Shown one piece after another: positions 28,988-38,613 of a stretch of DNA of 64,000 bases. Origin of the DNA: Neisseria sp. oral taxon 014 str. F0314 (GTDB lineage Bacteria; Pseudomonadota; Gammaproteobacteria; Burkholderiales; Neisseriaceae); contig NZ_CP040504.1 in the NCBI RefSeq assembly GCF_005886145.1, forward strand, positions 310,001 to 374,000, written 5' to 3'. A program made the position numbers and the translations under genes. Each line of letters begins with the position of its first letter. Positions within the stretch are counted from its first letter, which is position 1. The notes under the pieces were generated by a model, which saw only the letters and a program-made list of their open reading frames with translations, was not told where the DNA came from and made no database searches.

Positions 28988-29587
28988 CTACCACCTTTGG
29001 TTCTCGGATGTATCCAACAAAGGCCTTAAGTCTTTTGCGATTACTTCGCGCGCACGGAAAATCCGCGAGCGCACCGTACCGATTGGACAATCCATTATCT
29101 GAGCAATTTCCTCATAAGACAAACCGTCCATCTCCCTTAAGGTGATGGCTTTCCGTAAGTCGTCTGGCAGCTTGGAAATAGCTGCTTCAACAGTTTGCAA
29201 TATTTCCCGATTGACCATTTCGGCTTCCGGCGTATGGTAATCCGCCACCTGATCGGACAAATCGAGAACATCCCCTTCTTCGTTGGCGGCTTCTGCACTA
29301 ACAAACGGCCGCTTTCCCGAAGTAATTAAAAAGTTTTTCGCTGTATTGATGGCGATGCGATACAGCCATGTATAAAAAGCACTTTCTCCGCGAAAACCCG
29401 GCAAAGCGCGGTATGCTTTAATCATTGCCTCTTGCGCCACATCATTTACGTCATGTTCGTCTTTAACAAAACGGGTAATCAGTCTGAATAAGCGGCGTTG
29501 GTACTTTGACATCAACATTTCAAACGCTTTTTGTTCGCCTTGTTGCGCGCGCTCTACCAGCATTTGATCGATTTTACGATCATTCAT
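28988..29587 (-). CDS. rpoE: ECF sigma factor RpoE/AlgU
   Basis: 199-residue envelope-stress sigma factor. Region 2 includes FRLITRFVKDEHDVNDVAQEA and YKAYRALPGFRGES-like sequence (IKAYRALPGFRGESAFYTWLY). Region 4 includes LSYEEIAQIMDCPIGTVRSR and IFRAREVI. The sequence is of the canonical RpoE/AlgU subtype, and the rseA-like gene directly downstream agrees. A TATAAT sits upstream on the minus strand, and AAAGG precedes the start. Confidence 0.94.
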   Translation of the reverse strand: MNDRKIDQMLVERAQQGEQKAFEMLMSKYQRRLFRLITRFVKDEHDVNDVAQEAMIKAYRALPGFRGESAFYTWLYRIAINTAKNFLITSGKRPFVSAEAANEEGDVLDLSDQVADYHTPEAEMVNREILQTVEAAISKLPDDLRKAITLREMDGLSYEEIAQIMDCPIGTVRSRIFRAREVIAKDLRPLLDTSENQRW

Positions 29588-29610
29588 ATCTAACCTTTAT
29601 AATTAACTGC

Positions 29611-29616
29611 ATTATA
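29611..29616 (-). promoter_or_regulatory. -10 box upstream of rpoE
   Basis: TATAAT on the minus strand, 24 bp before the rpoE start. A GAACG word about 18 bp upstream resembles part of an RpoE -35, which could mean autoregulation; this is weak. Confidence 0.4.
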
Positions 29617-29657
29617 AGTCATAATTCAGCAAAGCGTTCGTGCATTGCTAAGACAGC

Positions 29658-30974
29658 TTATTTGTAATTTAGTTCCGTAATATACTCTTGATACTCAAAA
29701 AAAACAGGGATTACCCCATTTTCAACTTGGAAATCTACGCCGGCCCTGAGGTTAGCAACTGCAACACACTCTTTATCGGCATTTATGATAATCGGCCAAC
29801 TTTTCCGGACGAGCGGTAGGATATGGTATTCCTGCAACACTTTCTTTACTGGCTTTGTTCCGCAATCTAATTTAATTACATCATTATTATTCATGTTACG
29901 GACTATTCCTTCCTGTGCCAGCAACTCTTCCGACAATCCGAAAGGGCTAGGTTGTAAAACAAACCCGTTGTCCAACAGGATATCTTTCAGACGGCCTCTG
30001 ATGACTTTTCCTTTGGATTTGGAAATTTTGTCCATTTTTTGCCGCAGCAGAGGGAACAGGCTTCCACGATACAAATAAACCGTTCCGGCAGGGAGCTTCC
30101 ATTCGGCCTTATCCGATTCCATCAATACCCGTTCAAAGTCCGAAATACTGCTTTGCGAAGGTGTTCCCAAACCGTGTTGCAACACAAAATGCCGCAATAC
30201 ATGGCGGCGGCGCCTGCTGCCCAAATCACGCCATTTCGCTACGGAAAACCTACCGCCGCCGTACACAAATTCATAATCCTGCCGTACGATTTCGTCCAGC
30301 AACTCCAAATCTTCCTGTAACGAACGGATATTGGACAAAATATGCCGGTCGAAATGCGGTATCCGTCCGCGCCATGCCGGTAAGGCTTCGTTGCGTAACC
30401 AGTTACGCAGATAGGCCGAATCTTTGTTACTCTCGTCTTCGATAAAATCCAAATGATGCAGTTCGGCATAATGCTGCAAGTCGCTACGGGTGAACGGCAG
30501 TAACGGCCGCCATATTTTCGTTTCGGCGTTTAAATCCCGCTGTTGCGGCATAGCGGCCAACGAACGCAGCCCGCCTCCGCGTACAACGGCCAGCATAAAA
30601 GTTTCTACTTGATCGTCTTGATGGTGGGCCAACGCCAAAATATCGCTGAGGCCGTCTGAAAATACGCGATAACGCTCGGCGCGGGCCGCCGCCTCGATAC
30701 CCGAATTTCCTTTTTTGACCCGAACATGTGCAATACGGATAGGAATGCTCAAACGATTGCAGTAATCAAGGCAAAATTCCGCCCAATCATCGGCGTTCGG
30801 ACTCAGTCCGTGATGAACATGTACGGCGCGCAGTGAAAAACCATGTTGTTGCCTCAAACGGGACAGCATATGCAGTAATACGACCGAATCCAGCCCTCCG
30901 CTCAAGCCGACTTCAATATCTTTGCCAGATAAGGATGGCGTTTCATTCATAAACAGGCATTCGAGCAAATCCAT
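29658..30974 (-). CDS. tilS: tRNA(Ile)-lysidine synthase
   Basis: 438-residue PP-loop ATPase that converts C34 of tRNA-Ile(CAU) to lysidine so that it reads AUA. The PP-loop is GLSGGLDSVVLLHML near 23-37. The N-terminal domain includes HVHHGLSPNADDW and LALAHHQDDQVETF. A C-terminal TilS domain completes the protein. A GGAT ribosome site lies six bases before the ATG at 30974. It follows accA after a terminator. Confidence 0.95.
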   Translation of the reverse strand: MDLLECLFMNETPSLSGKDIEVGLSGGLDSVVLLHMLSRLRQQHGFSLRAVHVHHGLSPNADDWAEFCLDYCNRLSIPIRIAHVRVKKGNSGIEAAARAERYRVFSDGLSDILALAHHQDDQVETFMLAVVRGGGLRSLAAMPQQRDLNAETKIWRPLLPFTRSDLQHYAELHHLDFIEDESNKDSAYLRNWLRNEALPAWRGRIPHFDRHILSNIRSLQEDLELLDEIVRQDYEFVYGGGRFSVAKWRDLGSRRRRHVLRHFVLQHGLGTPSQSSISDFERVLMESDKAEWKLPAGTVYLYRGSLFPLLRQKMDKISKSKGKVIRGRLKDILLDNGFVLQPSPFGLSEELLAQEGIVRNMNNNDVIKLDCGTKPVKKVLQEYHILPLVRKSWPIIINADKECVAVANLRAGVDFQVENGVIPVFFEYQEYITELNYK

Positions 30975-31004
30975 ATTTATCCTTTTTCAGACGGCCTCAA
31001 AAAA

Positions 31005-31036
31005 AGCAGGCAGGCGACTTTCTACGCCTGCCTGCT
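31005..31036 (-). terminator. Intrinsic terminator after accA
   Basis: Minus strand: AGCAGGCAGGCG, 8-nt loop, CGCCTGCCTGCT, then a run of T. A perfect 12-bp stem that does not use DUS. Confidence 0.9.
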
Positions 31037-31055
31037 CAAATACTGTTATTTTCTA

Positions 31056-32015
31056 TTATTTTTCAGTGAACTGGCCATAAGCCATGATGCGATCGAAACG
31101 GCGGGACAACAAATCGGCCATCGGGATGGACTGAGCTTCGCGAAGCTGTTCTTCCAACACCGCTTTAACGTTTTTCATAGCCGTTTGCATATCACGATGC
31201 GCACCGCCCAACGGTTCATTGATAATCCGGTCGATTAAACCCAAATCCAACAGACGTTTGGCAGTAATACCCAAAGCCTGAGCCGCATCGGCCGCTTTCT
31301 CTGCGGTTTTCCATAAAATCGAAGCACATCCCTCTGGAGAGATAACCGAATAAGTCGAATATTGCAACATATTCACATAATCGCCGACAGCAATCGCCAA
31401 TGCACCGCCCGAACCGCCTTCGCCGATAATCGTGCACAAAATCGGTACGCGCAGGCGTGTCAGTTCATACAGGTTTCGGCCGATGGCCTCGGACTGGCCG
31501 CGCTCTTCCGCACCGATACCCGGATATGCCCCGGGCGTGTCTACAAAAGTCATGACCGGCAAATTGAATTTTTCCGCCGTCTGCATCAACCGCAAAGCCT
31601 TCCGATAACCTTCGGGGCGGGGCATACCGAAATTGCGGCGGATTTTCTCTTTGGTGTCCCGACCTTTTTGATGGCCGACAACGACAACACTTTGGCCGTT
31701 GAACCGCGCCAAGCCACCGACGATGGCATGATCGTCCGCATAATGGCGGTCGCCGTGCAGTTCCTCGAAATCAGTGAAAAGCGTATTTATATAATCATAG
31801 GTATAAGGACGCTGGGGATGGCGGGAAACCTGTGAGATCTGTGCCGGTGTCAATTTGCTGAAAATTGATTTGGTCAAATCGTTGCTTTTCTTTTGCAGCC
31901 GTGCGATTTCATCGGAAATATCAACGGCCGACTCACCTTGCACAAAACGCAACTCGTCGATTTTATTGGTTAATTCGGCAATAGGTTGTTCAAAATCCAA
32001 AAAAACAGGTTTCAT
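31056..32015 (-). CDS. accA: Acetyl-CoA carboxylase carboxyltransferase subunit alpha
   Basis: 319 residues, the same length as the E. coli protein. It forms the carboxyltransferase with AccD and transfers CO2 from biotin to acetyl-CoA in fatty acid synthesis. Typical segments are [67 protein letters not shown] and [11 protein letters not shown]. The start is the ATG at 32015, after which the match to the family begins. Confidence 0.97.
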   Translation of the reverse strand: MKPVFLDFEQPIAELTNKIDELRFVQGESAVDISDEIARLQKKSNDLTKSIFSKLTPAQISQVSRHPQRPYTYDYINTLFTDFEELHGDRHYADDHAIVGGLARFNGQSVVVVGHQKGRDTKEKIRRNFGMPRPEGYRKALRLMQTAEKFNLPVMTFVDTPGAYPGIGAEERGQSEAIGRNLYELTRLRVPILCTIIGEGGSGGALAIAVGDYVNMLQYSTYSVISPEGCASILWKTAEKAADAAQALGITAKRLLDLGLIDRIINEPLGGAHRDMQTAMKNVKAVLEEQLREAQSIPMADLLSRRFDRIMAYGQFTEK

Positions 32016-32215
32016 ATTTATGAATCTTTCCACTGAATAGAATTCCGCCGCCATCATACGCCATACAGGAAGTTTTGGCAGTAGTTTGATGGTGGGAAAA
32101 ATATGATTTTTATTAAAAAATCAAAGTATATTTATGTCGTTAGAGTATCAATACTGATTTTGTCCGCCGTATCTTATGATAAACTGGGTATCAGTTCAAT
32201 CACTTCGTTCAAATC

Positions 32216-32617
32216 ATGAAAAACGATCACGACACCGGCACTATGCGCTTGGACAAATGGCTTTGGGCGGCACGTTTTTTCAAAACGCGCGCTCTGGCTC
32301 AAAAGCACATCGAATTGGGGCGGATTTTAGTTAACGGCATGAAAGTCAAAAACAGTAAAAACATCACGGTCGGCGACACCATAGACTTAACGCTCAACTC
32401 ATTACCCTACAAAATCAAAGTCACCGCCCTCAATCACCAACGTCGTCCGGCCCCCGAAGCCCGTTTGCTCTACGCAGAAGATATGGACACAGCGGCACGG
32501 CGCGAACAACAAAGGCTGCTGGATCAGGCAAGCCGAGTCAGTGCCGCCTATCCCGACGGGCGCCCTACCAAGCGCGACCGCCGCCAACTTGACCGGATGA
32601 AGCGGGAAAGTTGGTAA
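32216..32617 (+). CDS. hslR: Heat-shock protein 15, S4-domain RNA-binding protein
   Basis: 133-residue Hsp15 homologue. The S4 domain spans about 9-70 (MRLDKWLWAARFFKTRALAQ, then IELGRILVNGMKVKNSKNI) and the C-terminal tail is basic (RPTKRDRRQLDRMKRESW). Hsp15 binds 50S subunits carrying a stalled nascent chain and helps recycle them. No strong ribosome site is visible; translation may begin at 32216 or at the internal Met at 32243. Confidence 0.92.
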   Translation: MKNDHDTGTMRLDKWLWAARFFKTRALAQKHIELGRILVNGMKVKNSKNITVGDTIDLTLNSLPYKIKVTALNHQRRPAPEARLLYAEDMDTAARREQQRLLDQASRVSAAYPDGRPTKRDRRQLDRMKRESW

Positions 32618-32654
32618 CAAAATCTTAATGAGGCCGTCTGAAACGCTTGCAAAT

Positions 32655-32686
32655 AAAAAACAGGCAGATTTTCCTGCCTGTTTTTT
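32655..32686. terminator. Bidirectional terminator between hslR and the porin gene
   Basis: AAAAAACAGGCAG, a 6-nt loop and CTGCCTGTTTTTT form a symmetric hairpin between convergent genes. Confidence 0.9.
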
Positions 32687-32700
32687 ATTCGAGGCATCAT

Positions 32701-33822
32701 TTAGAAATTATATTCCAACTGACCTCGGATTACGTTGACGTCTTGTTTTTCTGTTCCCACAGTAGGCGTAACCTGTTTGCCTGCCAAATAAAAACCTTTG
32801 AGCTTCCAGTTTTTCCACGGTATATAGGTTGCGCCAATTTGTACACCCTGTACGTTTTTACTGTAATCCTCAACCGAAGATACCCCGGAAAGCGAACCTA
32901 CACGGCGGTAGTTCAAAAATACGTCATAAGAATTACGTTCTTTCCAATCGGCCAATTTGTAACGGACTTCAGTAAATATCCCGTCATTTTTGATTTTTTG
33001 GCCTGCGTCGTTGTAGGCCTTGATATTCGATTTGCTGACGGCTGCCATCCAATACCAATCGTCGTTAAATTTGATGTCGGTACCGATTTCCCCGAAAACC
33101 GCGTTTTTCTTCGAACCGCGGACATCAAGGTCTTTCATATAACTGACCGTTGCTCCCACATTGATTTTTTCGTTAATCGGCAATTTGCTTTGCACGGAAG
33201 CAAAATGTTTGCGCCGCCCGCCGATGCCCCAAACATTGTCGTTCAAGTTACCTGTACGGCGGCCCGCCATAATTTTCGTCGGCAGTACTTTATTGTCAAA
33301 AAACAATTCGCCGCCGGTGACTTCGGTATCCCAAACACGGCCGTAAGATGAAAATGCGCCGAATTTACCTACACGGGCTTTAATGTTGTTATAAACCGTC
33401 CCTTCCGCATAAAGTTTATTCATCGGTACATCGTGATCGCCGTTGAATTTACCGGTTTCCAAATCTATATTCGGCTCGATCTGGCTGACCAATTTCCAGT
33501 CTTTATACAGTTTGGCGCGCAGCCAAAATTCGGCATTAAAATTGCTGTTGGTATTTTTGGGTGTCGGATTGCTGGTACTGTTGTTTGCGTTGATGTCCTT
33601 ATTATCCACACGTACGCGGAATGTACCGTTAACAGTCAGCAATTCATTGAAGATACTGATTTTATCGTCGTCTTTACGGACAATGCTGCCAGAATTGACA
33701 TAATCGTTGGTAGTCGCCAATGAGGTACTGTCTTTGCCGCCATCAGCAGTTTCTGCCGCTGCTGCAAGTGGGAAAGCCGCAAGGACAGCCAGTGTACAAG
33801 CAAGTTTTTTTTGGTTTTTCAT
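32701..33822 (-). CDS. Outer-membrane porin, unusual family for Neisseria
   Basis: 373-residue outer-membrane beta-barrel protein. Signal peptide about 1-23 (ends AAA before ETADG). The mature chain is alternating strands with aromatic girdles and ends LEYNF, the C-terminal Phe recognised by BamA. It lacks the sequence style of neisserial PorA/PorB. Segments such as KARVGKFGAFSSYGRVWDTE, VTGGELFFDN and DWKLVSQIEPNIDLETGKF recall the barrel of putative porins from Negativicutes (OmpM-like) without the SLH domain. That similarity is from memory and needs a search. A CCGGAG ribosome site precedes the ATG. Base composition is more AT-rich than in neighbouring genes. There is no DUS inside. Confidence 0.8.
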   Translation of the reverse strand: MKNQKKLACTLAVLAAFPLAAAAETADGGKDSTSLATTNDYVNSGSIVRKDDDKISIFNELLTVNGTFRVRVDNKDINANNSTSNPTPKNTNSNFNAEFWLRAKLYKDWKLVSQIEPNIDLETGKFNGDHDVPMNKLYAEGTVYNNIKARVGKFGAFSSYGRVWDTEVTGGELFFDNKVLPTKIMAGRRTGNLNDNVWGIGGRRKHFASVQSKLPINEKINVGATVSYMKDLDVRGSKKNAVFGEIGTDIKFNDDWYWMAAVSKSNIKAYNDAGQKIKNDGIFTEVRYKLADWKERNSYDVFLNYRRVGSLSGVSSVEDYSKNVQGVQIGATYIPWKNWKLKGFYLAGKQVTPTVGTEKQDVNVIRGQLEYNF

Positions 33823-33912
33823 AAAAATCTCCGGATTATCGAGGATAGAAACTGCAACATTATTACTTTTCCGCTTCCGCCATCGGCGAAAACCGCGTTA
33901 ACTGTCGTCGGA

Positions 33913-33926
33913 TGACATCGATGTCA
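33913..33926. promoter_or_regulatory. 14-bp palindrome in the porin leader
   Basis: TGACATCGATGTCA is its own reverse complement. It lies about 90 bp before the porin start and downstream of the predicted promoter. It is a candidate operator for a dimeric repressor. Confidence 0.45.
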
Positions 33927-33994
33927 CTCGGCTGCAAAAAATAAAACGCTTATAACTCGTCCCCTGATTAATTTATGTAAACATTATGTCTATA

Positions 33995-34023
33995 ATCCTA
34001 TGTAGTTTAATATATTCAGTCAA
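33995..34023 (-). promoter_or_regulatory. Candidate porin promoter
   Basis: Minus strand: TTGACT at 34018-34023, a 17-bp spacer, TAGGAT at 33995-34000, in a very AT-rich context. Confidence 0.55.
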
Positions 34024-34173
34024 GTGAGTTTCACAAAATGTCCGAAATTTAAATACACTCTAAAAATATTTGAATTTAGGTTTCAGCCAGCAACCATCAT
34101 ACAAATTGCCCTGTTCATGGAACCTCATGACCAGAACATAACCGGAAGCCGATGATTAAAAGTATTTAATTAT

Positions 34174-35922
34174 TTAAAACAAGCTATTAACCATATCATA
34201 TAACGCCGTGCGCCGGATTCTGACAGTTTCTACCGCTGCGGTCATTTCCTGTTTCGAGCCGAAAAACACAAACCGTTTGCGCGCGCGCGTGATGCCTGTG
34301 TACAACAGCGCATTATTCAAACCGGAGAGACTGTCTTCATCATGTACCGATGCGACTGACGGCGGCACCAACCACACCTCGCGGTATTCAGAACCTTGGC
34401 TTTTGTGCACAGTCATAGCGAAGGCGGTTTCATGTGCAGGTAACCGGCTGGCCGCCGTTTTTCTGAAACCCTCAATATCCGGGAAATAGGCAGCAAGCCC
34501 GTTGGCAGATGCCGCATCAGGCATAATCAGGCCGATGTCGCCATTAAATAAGTCCTGTATGTAGTCGTTGCGCGTAACCATGATAATTTGTCCGGCAAAC
34601 CACGGGGTTTCTTCTGTTGCCCGCCCGAACCGTTGCAAATGGCGGCAATAGGTTTCATTGAATATTTCGGCATCTTTACGCCATGCCGCCAATACTGCTA
34701 CATCCGCCGCATGGCCGTATGCCAGCGCAACATTGCCGCTATCTACTGCCTGCCAGTATTTTTCATGCCGCTGATACAACAACTCTGCTTGTTTTTTTAC
34801 ATCCGCCTGCATAACTTCCAGTTCTTGTGGAAACCTGCCGAACTGTGCCCAGGCCGATTCTGCATCTTTTGCAATAACCGCCCGTGCAAGGCAGCCGATG
34901 CCGCTGTCCGCACCGAAACGGTGGCTGACTGTAAGTCGTGCGGAGTTTTGCGACAACGGAACCGCTTTCTCGTCATCCACTAAAAAGCCATGTTCCGGCA
35001 GATATTCTGCCAATTTACCGGCTGTTTCAGACGATAAAACAGTATTTTGGGACAAAGCTGCCAAAACTGCTCCGGCACCGACCGACGGAAGTTGGTGTTC
35101 GTCGCCCAAAAAAATCACACGACAACCGTCGGGAACGGCGCGCAGTAACTGCAACAGCAATGAGGTATCCAGCATCGATGCTTCGTCTACCACCAAAACA
35201 TCATAAGGCAGCGGCCGCCATCTGTTGTAGGCAGATTGCATTTGCGGCGGACGCAGCTCCAGCAGGCGGTGCACCGTCTGCCCTTCAAGCTGTACTAAAT
35301 GACTGTAGATTTTCTCCGGCAGGCTGAAGCCGTCTAATGCGCGGTGCAGCGCACGAGCCATATGTGCGGCGGCTTTTCCGGTCGGCGCGGCCAACGCAAT
35401 TCTGGGAAGCTGTCGGCTGTTGCTGCATATCAGTCCCAAAAGTTTGGCAACCGTGGTTGTTTTACCCGTCCCCGGACCGCCGGTAATCAACATAAACGAT
35501 TGCAGCAATGCCAATGCTGCCGCGTCCCGTTGGCCTTCACTGCCTTTGTCTGCGAACCAACTGTGCAGGTTTTGCGCGGCCTGCATCCAATCTACTTTTT
35601 CCGCAGAGGGATGGGCAAGACGGCAGATTTCTGCGGCCAAATCCCGTTCTAGCTGCCACATCCGCCCCAGAAACAACCGTCTGCCTTGCATAACCAACGG
35701 CATACCGCCCTGCCTGCCGACGATGTTTTCCGCTGACGCCAACTGCTCCGCTTCATCATCCGTCAACCGGATATAGGAATGCCCGTCCTGCAACGCGGCA
35801 AACAGGCGCAAGACATACGGCTCGGCCATTCCCGCTTCCGCAGGGGCGAAGCGTTGCAGGAAATCCAAAGCCGATTGCGCGGCAGACTGGTTCAAATCGT
35901 TCTTTTCAACTGAATTGTTCAT
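34174..35922 (-). CDS. recD: Exodeoxyribonuclease V alpha subunit
   Basis: 582-residue 5'-3' helicase subunit of RecBCD. Walker A is ITGGPGTGKTTTVAKLL near 148-164, Walker B VVDEASMLDTSLL near 245, then IFLGDEHQLPSVGAGAVL near 273 and the C-terminal MTVHKSQGSEYREV near 502. recB is in this window (43.5 kb), but recC is not adjacent to either, so the complex is encoded at dispersed loci. Start is the ATG at 35922. Confidence 0.94.
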   Translation of the reverse strand: MNNSVEKNDLNQSAAQSALDFLQRFAPAEAGMAEPYVLRLFAALQDGHSYIRLTDDEAEQLASAENIVGRQGGMPLVMQGRRLFLGRMWQLERDLAAEICRLAHPSAEKVDWMQAAQNLHSWFADKGSEGQRDAAALALLQSFMLITGGPGTGKTTTVAKLLGLICSNSRQLPRIALAAPTGKAAAHMARALHRALDGFSLPEKIYSHLVQLEGQTVHRLLELRPPQMQSAYNRWRPLPYDVLVVDEASMLDTSLLLQLLRAVPDGCRVIFLGDEHQLPSVGAGAVLAALSQNTVLSSETAGKLAEYLPEHGFLVDDEKAVPLSQNSARLTVSHRFGADSGIGCLARAVIAKDAESAWAQFGRFPQELEVMQADVKKQAELLYQRHEKYWQAVDSGNVALAYGHAADVAVLAAWRKDAEIFNETYCRHLQRFGRATEETPWFAGQIIMVTRNDYIQDLFNGDIGLIMPDAASANGLAAYFPDIEGFRKTAASRLPAHETAFAMTVHKSQGSEYREVWLVPPSVASVHDEDSLSGLNNALLYTGITRARKRFVFFGSKQEMTAAVETVRIRRTALYDMVNSLF

Positions 35923-35938
35923 ATTTAATCCTGTAAAA

Positions 35939-35986
35939 AGGCCGTCTGAAAAGCATTATCCGATTCCCTATGCTTTCAGACGGCCT
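35939..35986. repeat. Inverted DUS pair between lolD and recD
   Basis: Arms at 35939-35950 and 35975-35986; the flanking AAAAGCAT and ATGCTTT extend the stem, leaving a loop of about 14 nt. Likely terminator for lolD. Confidence 0.7.
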
Positions 35987-36024
35987 CCGGCGTTTGTCCC
36001 TAAAACAATGTTTCTTTCGTTATT

Positions 36025-36714
36025 TTACGCTTGCGTTTTATCGTGCAGATGCCCGTCTTTCATCGTCAGCACCCGCTCAAACCTGACGGCCAGTTCGTCA
36101 TCATGCGTGACCACAATCAGGCTGGTATTCAGTTCGTTTTTCAAATCCAACATCATATCCAGCACGTTTTGTGCGTTTTTTCGGTCGAGATTGCCGGTCG
36201 GTTCGTCTGCCAGCAGGCATTTCGGGCGGGTTACCAAAGCTCGGGCGATTGCCGCACGCTGCCGTTCGCCGCCGGAAAGCTCGCTCGGACGGTGCAGGAC
36301 ACGTTGCGCCAAACCGACTTTTTCCAGCATCGCCACAGCCTGGGCTTCTGCCTCTGCCTTCGGTTTTTTGCCGATAAGCAGCGGCATCATCACATTTTCC
36401 AAAGCCGAAAATTCGGGCAGCAAATGATGGAACTGGTAAACAAAACCCAGATACTGGTTGCGCAAATGTCCCAACTGTTTTTGGTTCAACTGCCCCAAAT
36501 CACTGCCCATCAAAACAACGCGCCCTTCAGACGGCCTATCCAATCCGCCTAGGATATGCAGCAGCGTCGATTTGCCGCTGCCGGACGAACCGATGATACT
36601 GACGCTCTGCCCTTGCGAAACTTCCAAATCAAGGCCGTTCAAAACCTGCACGCTCAAAGCACCGTCGTCATATTTCTTAACGACTTTTTCACACTTCAAA
36701 ATGACATTATTCAT
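36025..36714 (-). CDS. lolD: Lipoprotein-releasing ATPase LolD
   Basis: 229-residue ABC ATPase that powers release of outer-membrane lipoproteins from the inner membrane to LolA. Walker [10 protein letters not shown] near 43, Q-loop [16 protein letters not shown] near 92 (the LolD hallmark), signature LSGGERQR near 147 and Walker [12 protein letters not shown] near 168. The start overlaps the end of lolC by 8 bases, so the two are translated together. Confidence 0.95.
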   Translation of the reverse strand: MNNVILKCEKVVKKYDDGALSVQVLNGLDLEVSQGQSVSIIGSSGSGKSTLLHILGGLDRPSEGRVVLMGSDLGQLNQKQLGHLRNQYLGFVYQFHHLLPEFSALENVMMPLLIGKKPKAEAEAQAVAMLEKVGLAQRVLHRPSELSGGERQRAAIARALVTRPKCLLADEPTGNLDRKNAQNVLDMMLDLKNELNTSLIVVTHDDELAVRFERVLTMKDGHLHDKTQA

Positions 36715-37957
36715 AGCGCAGAGCCTCCGCAGGTTGGGTTTTCGCCGCACGCCAGCTCGGATAGAGCGTGGCGATAAACGACAATGTCAGCGATATGAGT
36801 GCAATTACGGCCACATCGCGCGCATTGACATCGCTGGGCAGGTAGTCGATGAAATATATTTGGGAATTAATCAGATGCACGCCGAACAATTCCTCGAAAA
36901 ATTTCACGATTTGACCGACGCTCATCCCCAGTGCGACGCCGAAAACCACGCCGGTCAATGTACCGAAGAATCCTGCAAACGCGCCCTGTACCATAAAAAT
37001 CTTCATCACGCCGCCCGGAGCCAGGCCCAATGTACGCAAAATCGCTATATCGGCCTGCTTCTCCGTAACCGCCATGACCAACGACGAAACAAGATTAAAT
37101 GCCGCCACTGCAATAATCAACGTCAGGATAATGAACATCATACGTTTTTCCAGCTCGACCGCCTCAAAATAACTGCGATTGTTAAACGTCCAGTCGCGCA
37201 CCCATACTTTGTCCTGCTGTCCCGCCGGTATCAGGTTGGCGATAAAGTCGGGCGCATTTTGGGGATGGGCCAGTTTCAGGCGCAGCCCGCCGACATTTTC
37301 ACCAAGGCGGTATAACACCTGTGCATCTTTGATATGTGTCAGTGCCAGCGAATTGTCCACTTCATACACACCCGTTTTTACAATACCGACTACGTTAAAC
37401 TGCTTCAAGCGCGGCACGACGCCGGCAGGCGTTACATTACCTTCCGGCGTGATGACGGTAACTTTGCCGCCCTTCTCCGTGCCCAGCGCCTCGGCCAACC
37501 CTTCACCAAGGATGATGTCGAATCCACCCGGTTTCAAATCATTGAAGCTGCCCGAAGGCATATTGTCGCCGTAATCCACTACGTTTTTTTCTTCGTCCGG
37601 CAAAATACCGCGTATCTGCACGCCGCGCACTTCGCCGGCGTTCGCCAACAATGCCTGATCCGAAACATAAGGCGCACTGGCCAATACTTCTTTTTTCCCC
37701 TTCACGAATTGCCGCAGGTTCTGCCAGTTTTCACCGCCGCCATTGTCGTAATAACCAATTTCCGCATGAGGCGCCACATTCAAAAGCTGGCCGCGGATTT
37801 CCTTTTGAAAACCGTTCATCACCGACAGCACCACTATCAGCGCCATCACGCCCAATGCGATGCCAGCTATCGACACCATGGTGATAAACGACATGAAACC
37901 GTTGCGCTTTTTCGCCCGCAGATAACGCAGGCCGATCCAAGTTTCCAAAGAAGCCAT
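36707..37957 (-). CDS. lolC: Lipoprotein-releasing permease LolC/LolE
   Basis: 416-residue inner-membrane permease with four helices: one near 25-50 and three in the last 150 residues, around a large periplasmic domain. The N-terminal [20 protein letters not shown] and the C-terminal [20 protein letters not shown] and PAEALRYE are family hallmarks. Only one permease gene is present beside lolD, so the transporter may be a LolC/E homodimer (LolF-like) or have a partner elsewhere. Confidence 0.93.
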   Translation of the reverse strand: MASLETWIGLRYLRAKKRNGFMSFITMVSIAGIALGVMALIVVLSVMNGFQKEIRGQLLNVAPHAEIGYYDNGGGENWQNLRQFVKGKKEVLASAPYVSDQALLANAGEVRGVQIRGILPDEEKNVVDYGDNMPSGSFNDLKPGGFDIILGEGLAEALGTEKGGKVTVITPEGNVTPAGVVPRLKQFNVVGIVKTGVYEVDNSLALTHIKDAQVLYRLGENVGGLRLKLAHPQNAPDFIANLIPAGQQDKVWVRDWTFNNRSYFEAVELEKRMMFIILTLIIAVAAFNLVSSLVMAVTEKQADIAILRTLGLAPGGVMKIFMVQGAFAGFFGTLTGVVFGVALGMSVGQIVKFFEELFGVHLINSQIYFIDYLPSDVNARDVAVIALISLTLSFIATLYPSWRAAKTQPAEALRYE

Positions 37958-38166
37958 TTTTATCAAAGTTGCCTTATGAATGAAAAATAAAACGCGTATT
38001 GTACCGTAAAACCGACAGGCCGTCTGAAAGCATACCGGTTGGGCGGAAAGACTGTTAAACGGCGAAAAACGCAGTAAATCAGGCCGAAAAACTTGCCAAA
38101 ACCGCAAACCGCCCTTATTCTTGATTCCAAGGGCGCAAGTCTGCGTCTGTCAAAAAGGAAAACTCA

Positions 38167-38451
38167 ATGAAATTTAATAAATTCTTGGCGTTAACCGCCG
38201 CTGCCGGCTTGGCTTTCAGCGTTAATGCGTATGCAGCCAAGGAAATTAAAATCGCATCAAACAACACACCATACAGTGAAGCCGACGTGCAGAAACTGGC
38301 CGCCACTGCCACAGGCATGGGCGTGAAAGAGCCTGTCAGCCTGAATGCCGCCGGCGGTACCGTTACCGTATCGGGCAGCAGCGCTACCAAGTGTACCTTC
38401 AAGGTGGGTGCAGGCGATACGCCGCAGATTCAGGGCGTAAGCTGCAAATAG
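38167..38451 (+). CDS. Small exported protein, unknown
   Basis: 94 residues with a clear signal peptide (about 1-24, ending AYA before AKEIKIAS). The mature part is Thr/Ser/Gly-rich and has two cysteines (KCTFKV and VSCK at the end) that could form a disulfide. I do not recognise the family; it may be a Neisseria-specific periplasmic protein. AAGGA lies eight bases before the ATG, and a DUS terminator follows, so expression is likely. Confidence 0.7.
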   Translation: MKFNKFLALTAAAGLAFSVNAYAAKEIKIASNNTPYSEADVQKLAATATGMGVKEPVSLNAAGGTVTVSGSSATKCTFKVGAGDTPQIQGVSCK

Positions 38452-38472
38452 TCAGCCTGTCAGCCAAATTAG

Positions 38473-38500
38473 AGGCCGTCTGAAAAATTTTCAGACGGCC
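38473..38500 (+). terminator. DUS hairpin after the small exported protein gene
   Basis: Arms at 38473-38484 and 38489-38500 with a 4-nt loop and a T run. Confidence 0.85.
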
Positions 38501-38613
38501 TTTTGCCATGTCTTTTTGTTGACCGCCTCCGCTTGCGGTAAAAAAGCACCCGTGATTCCGATTGGCTCTACAAACCCGCAGGCCGTCTGAAACCTGCACC
38601 TGCGGCTTTCGGG

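Larger units (their letters stand above)
33823..34173. other. AT-rich leader region of the porin gene, no gene seen
   Basis: 350 bp between recD and the porin gene, both on the minus strand. It holds a promoter at 33995-34023, a perfect 14-bp palindrome at 33913-33926 and a 5' leader of roughly 165 nt. No open frame here looks coding. Confidence 0.6.
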
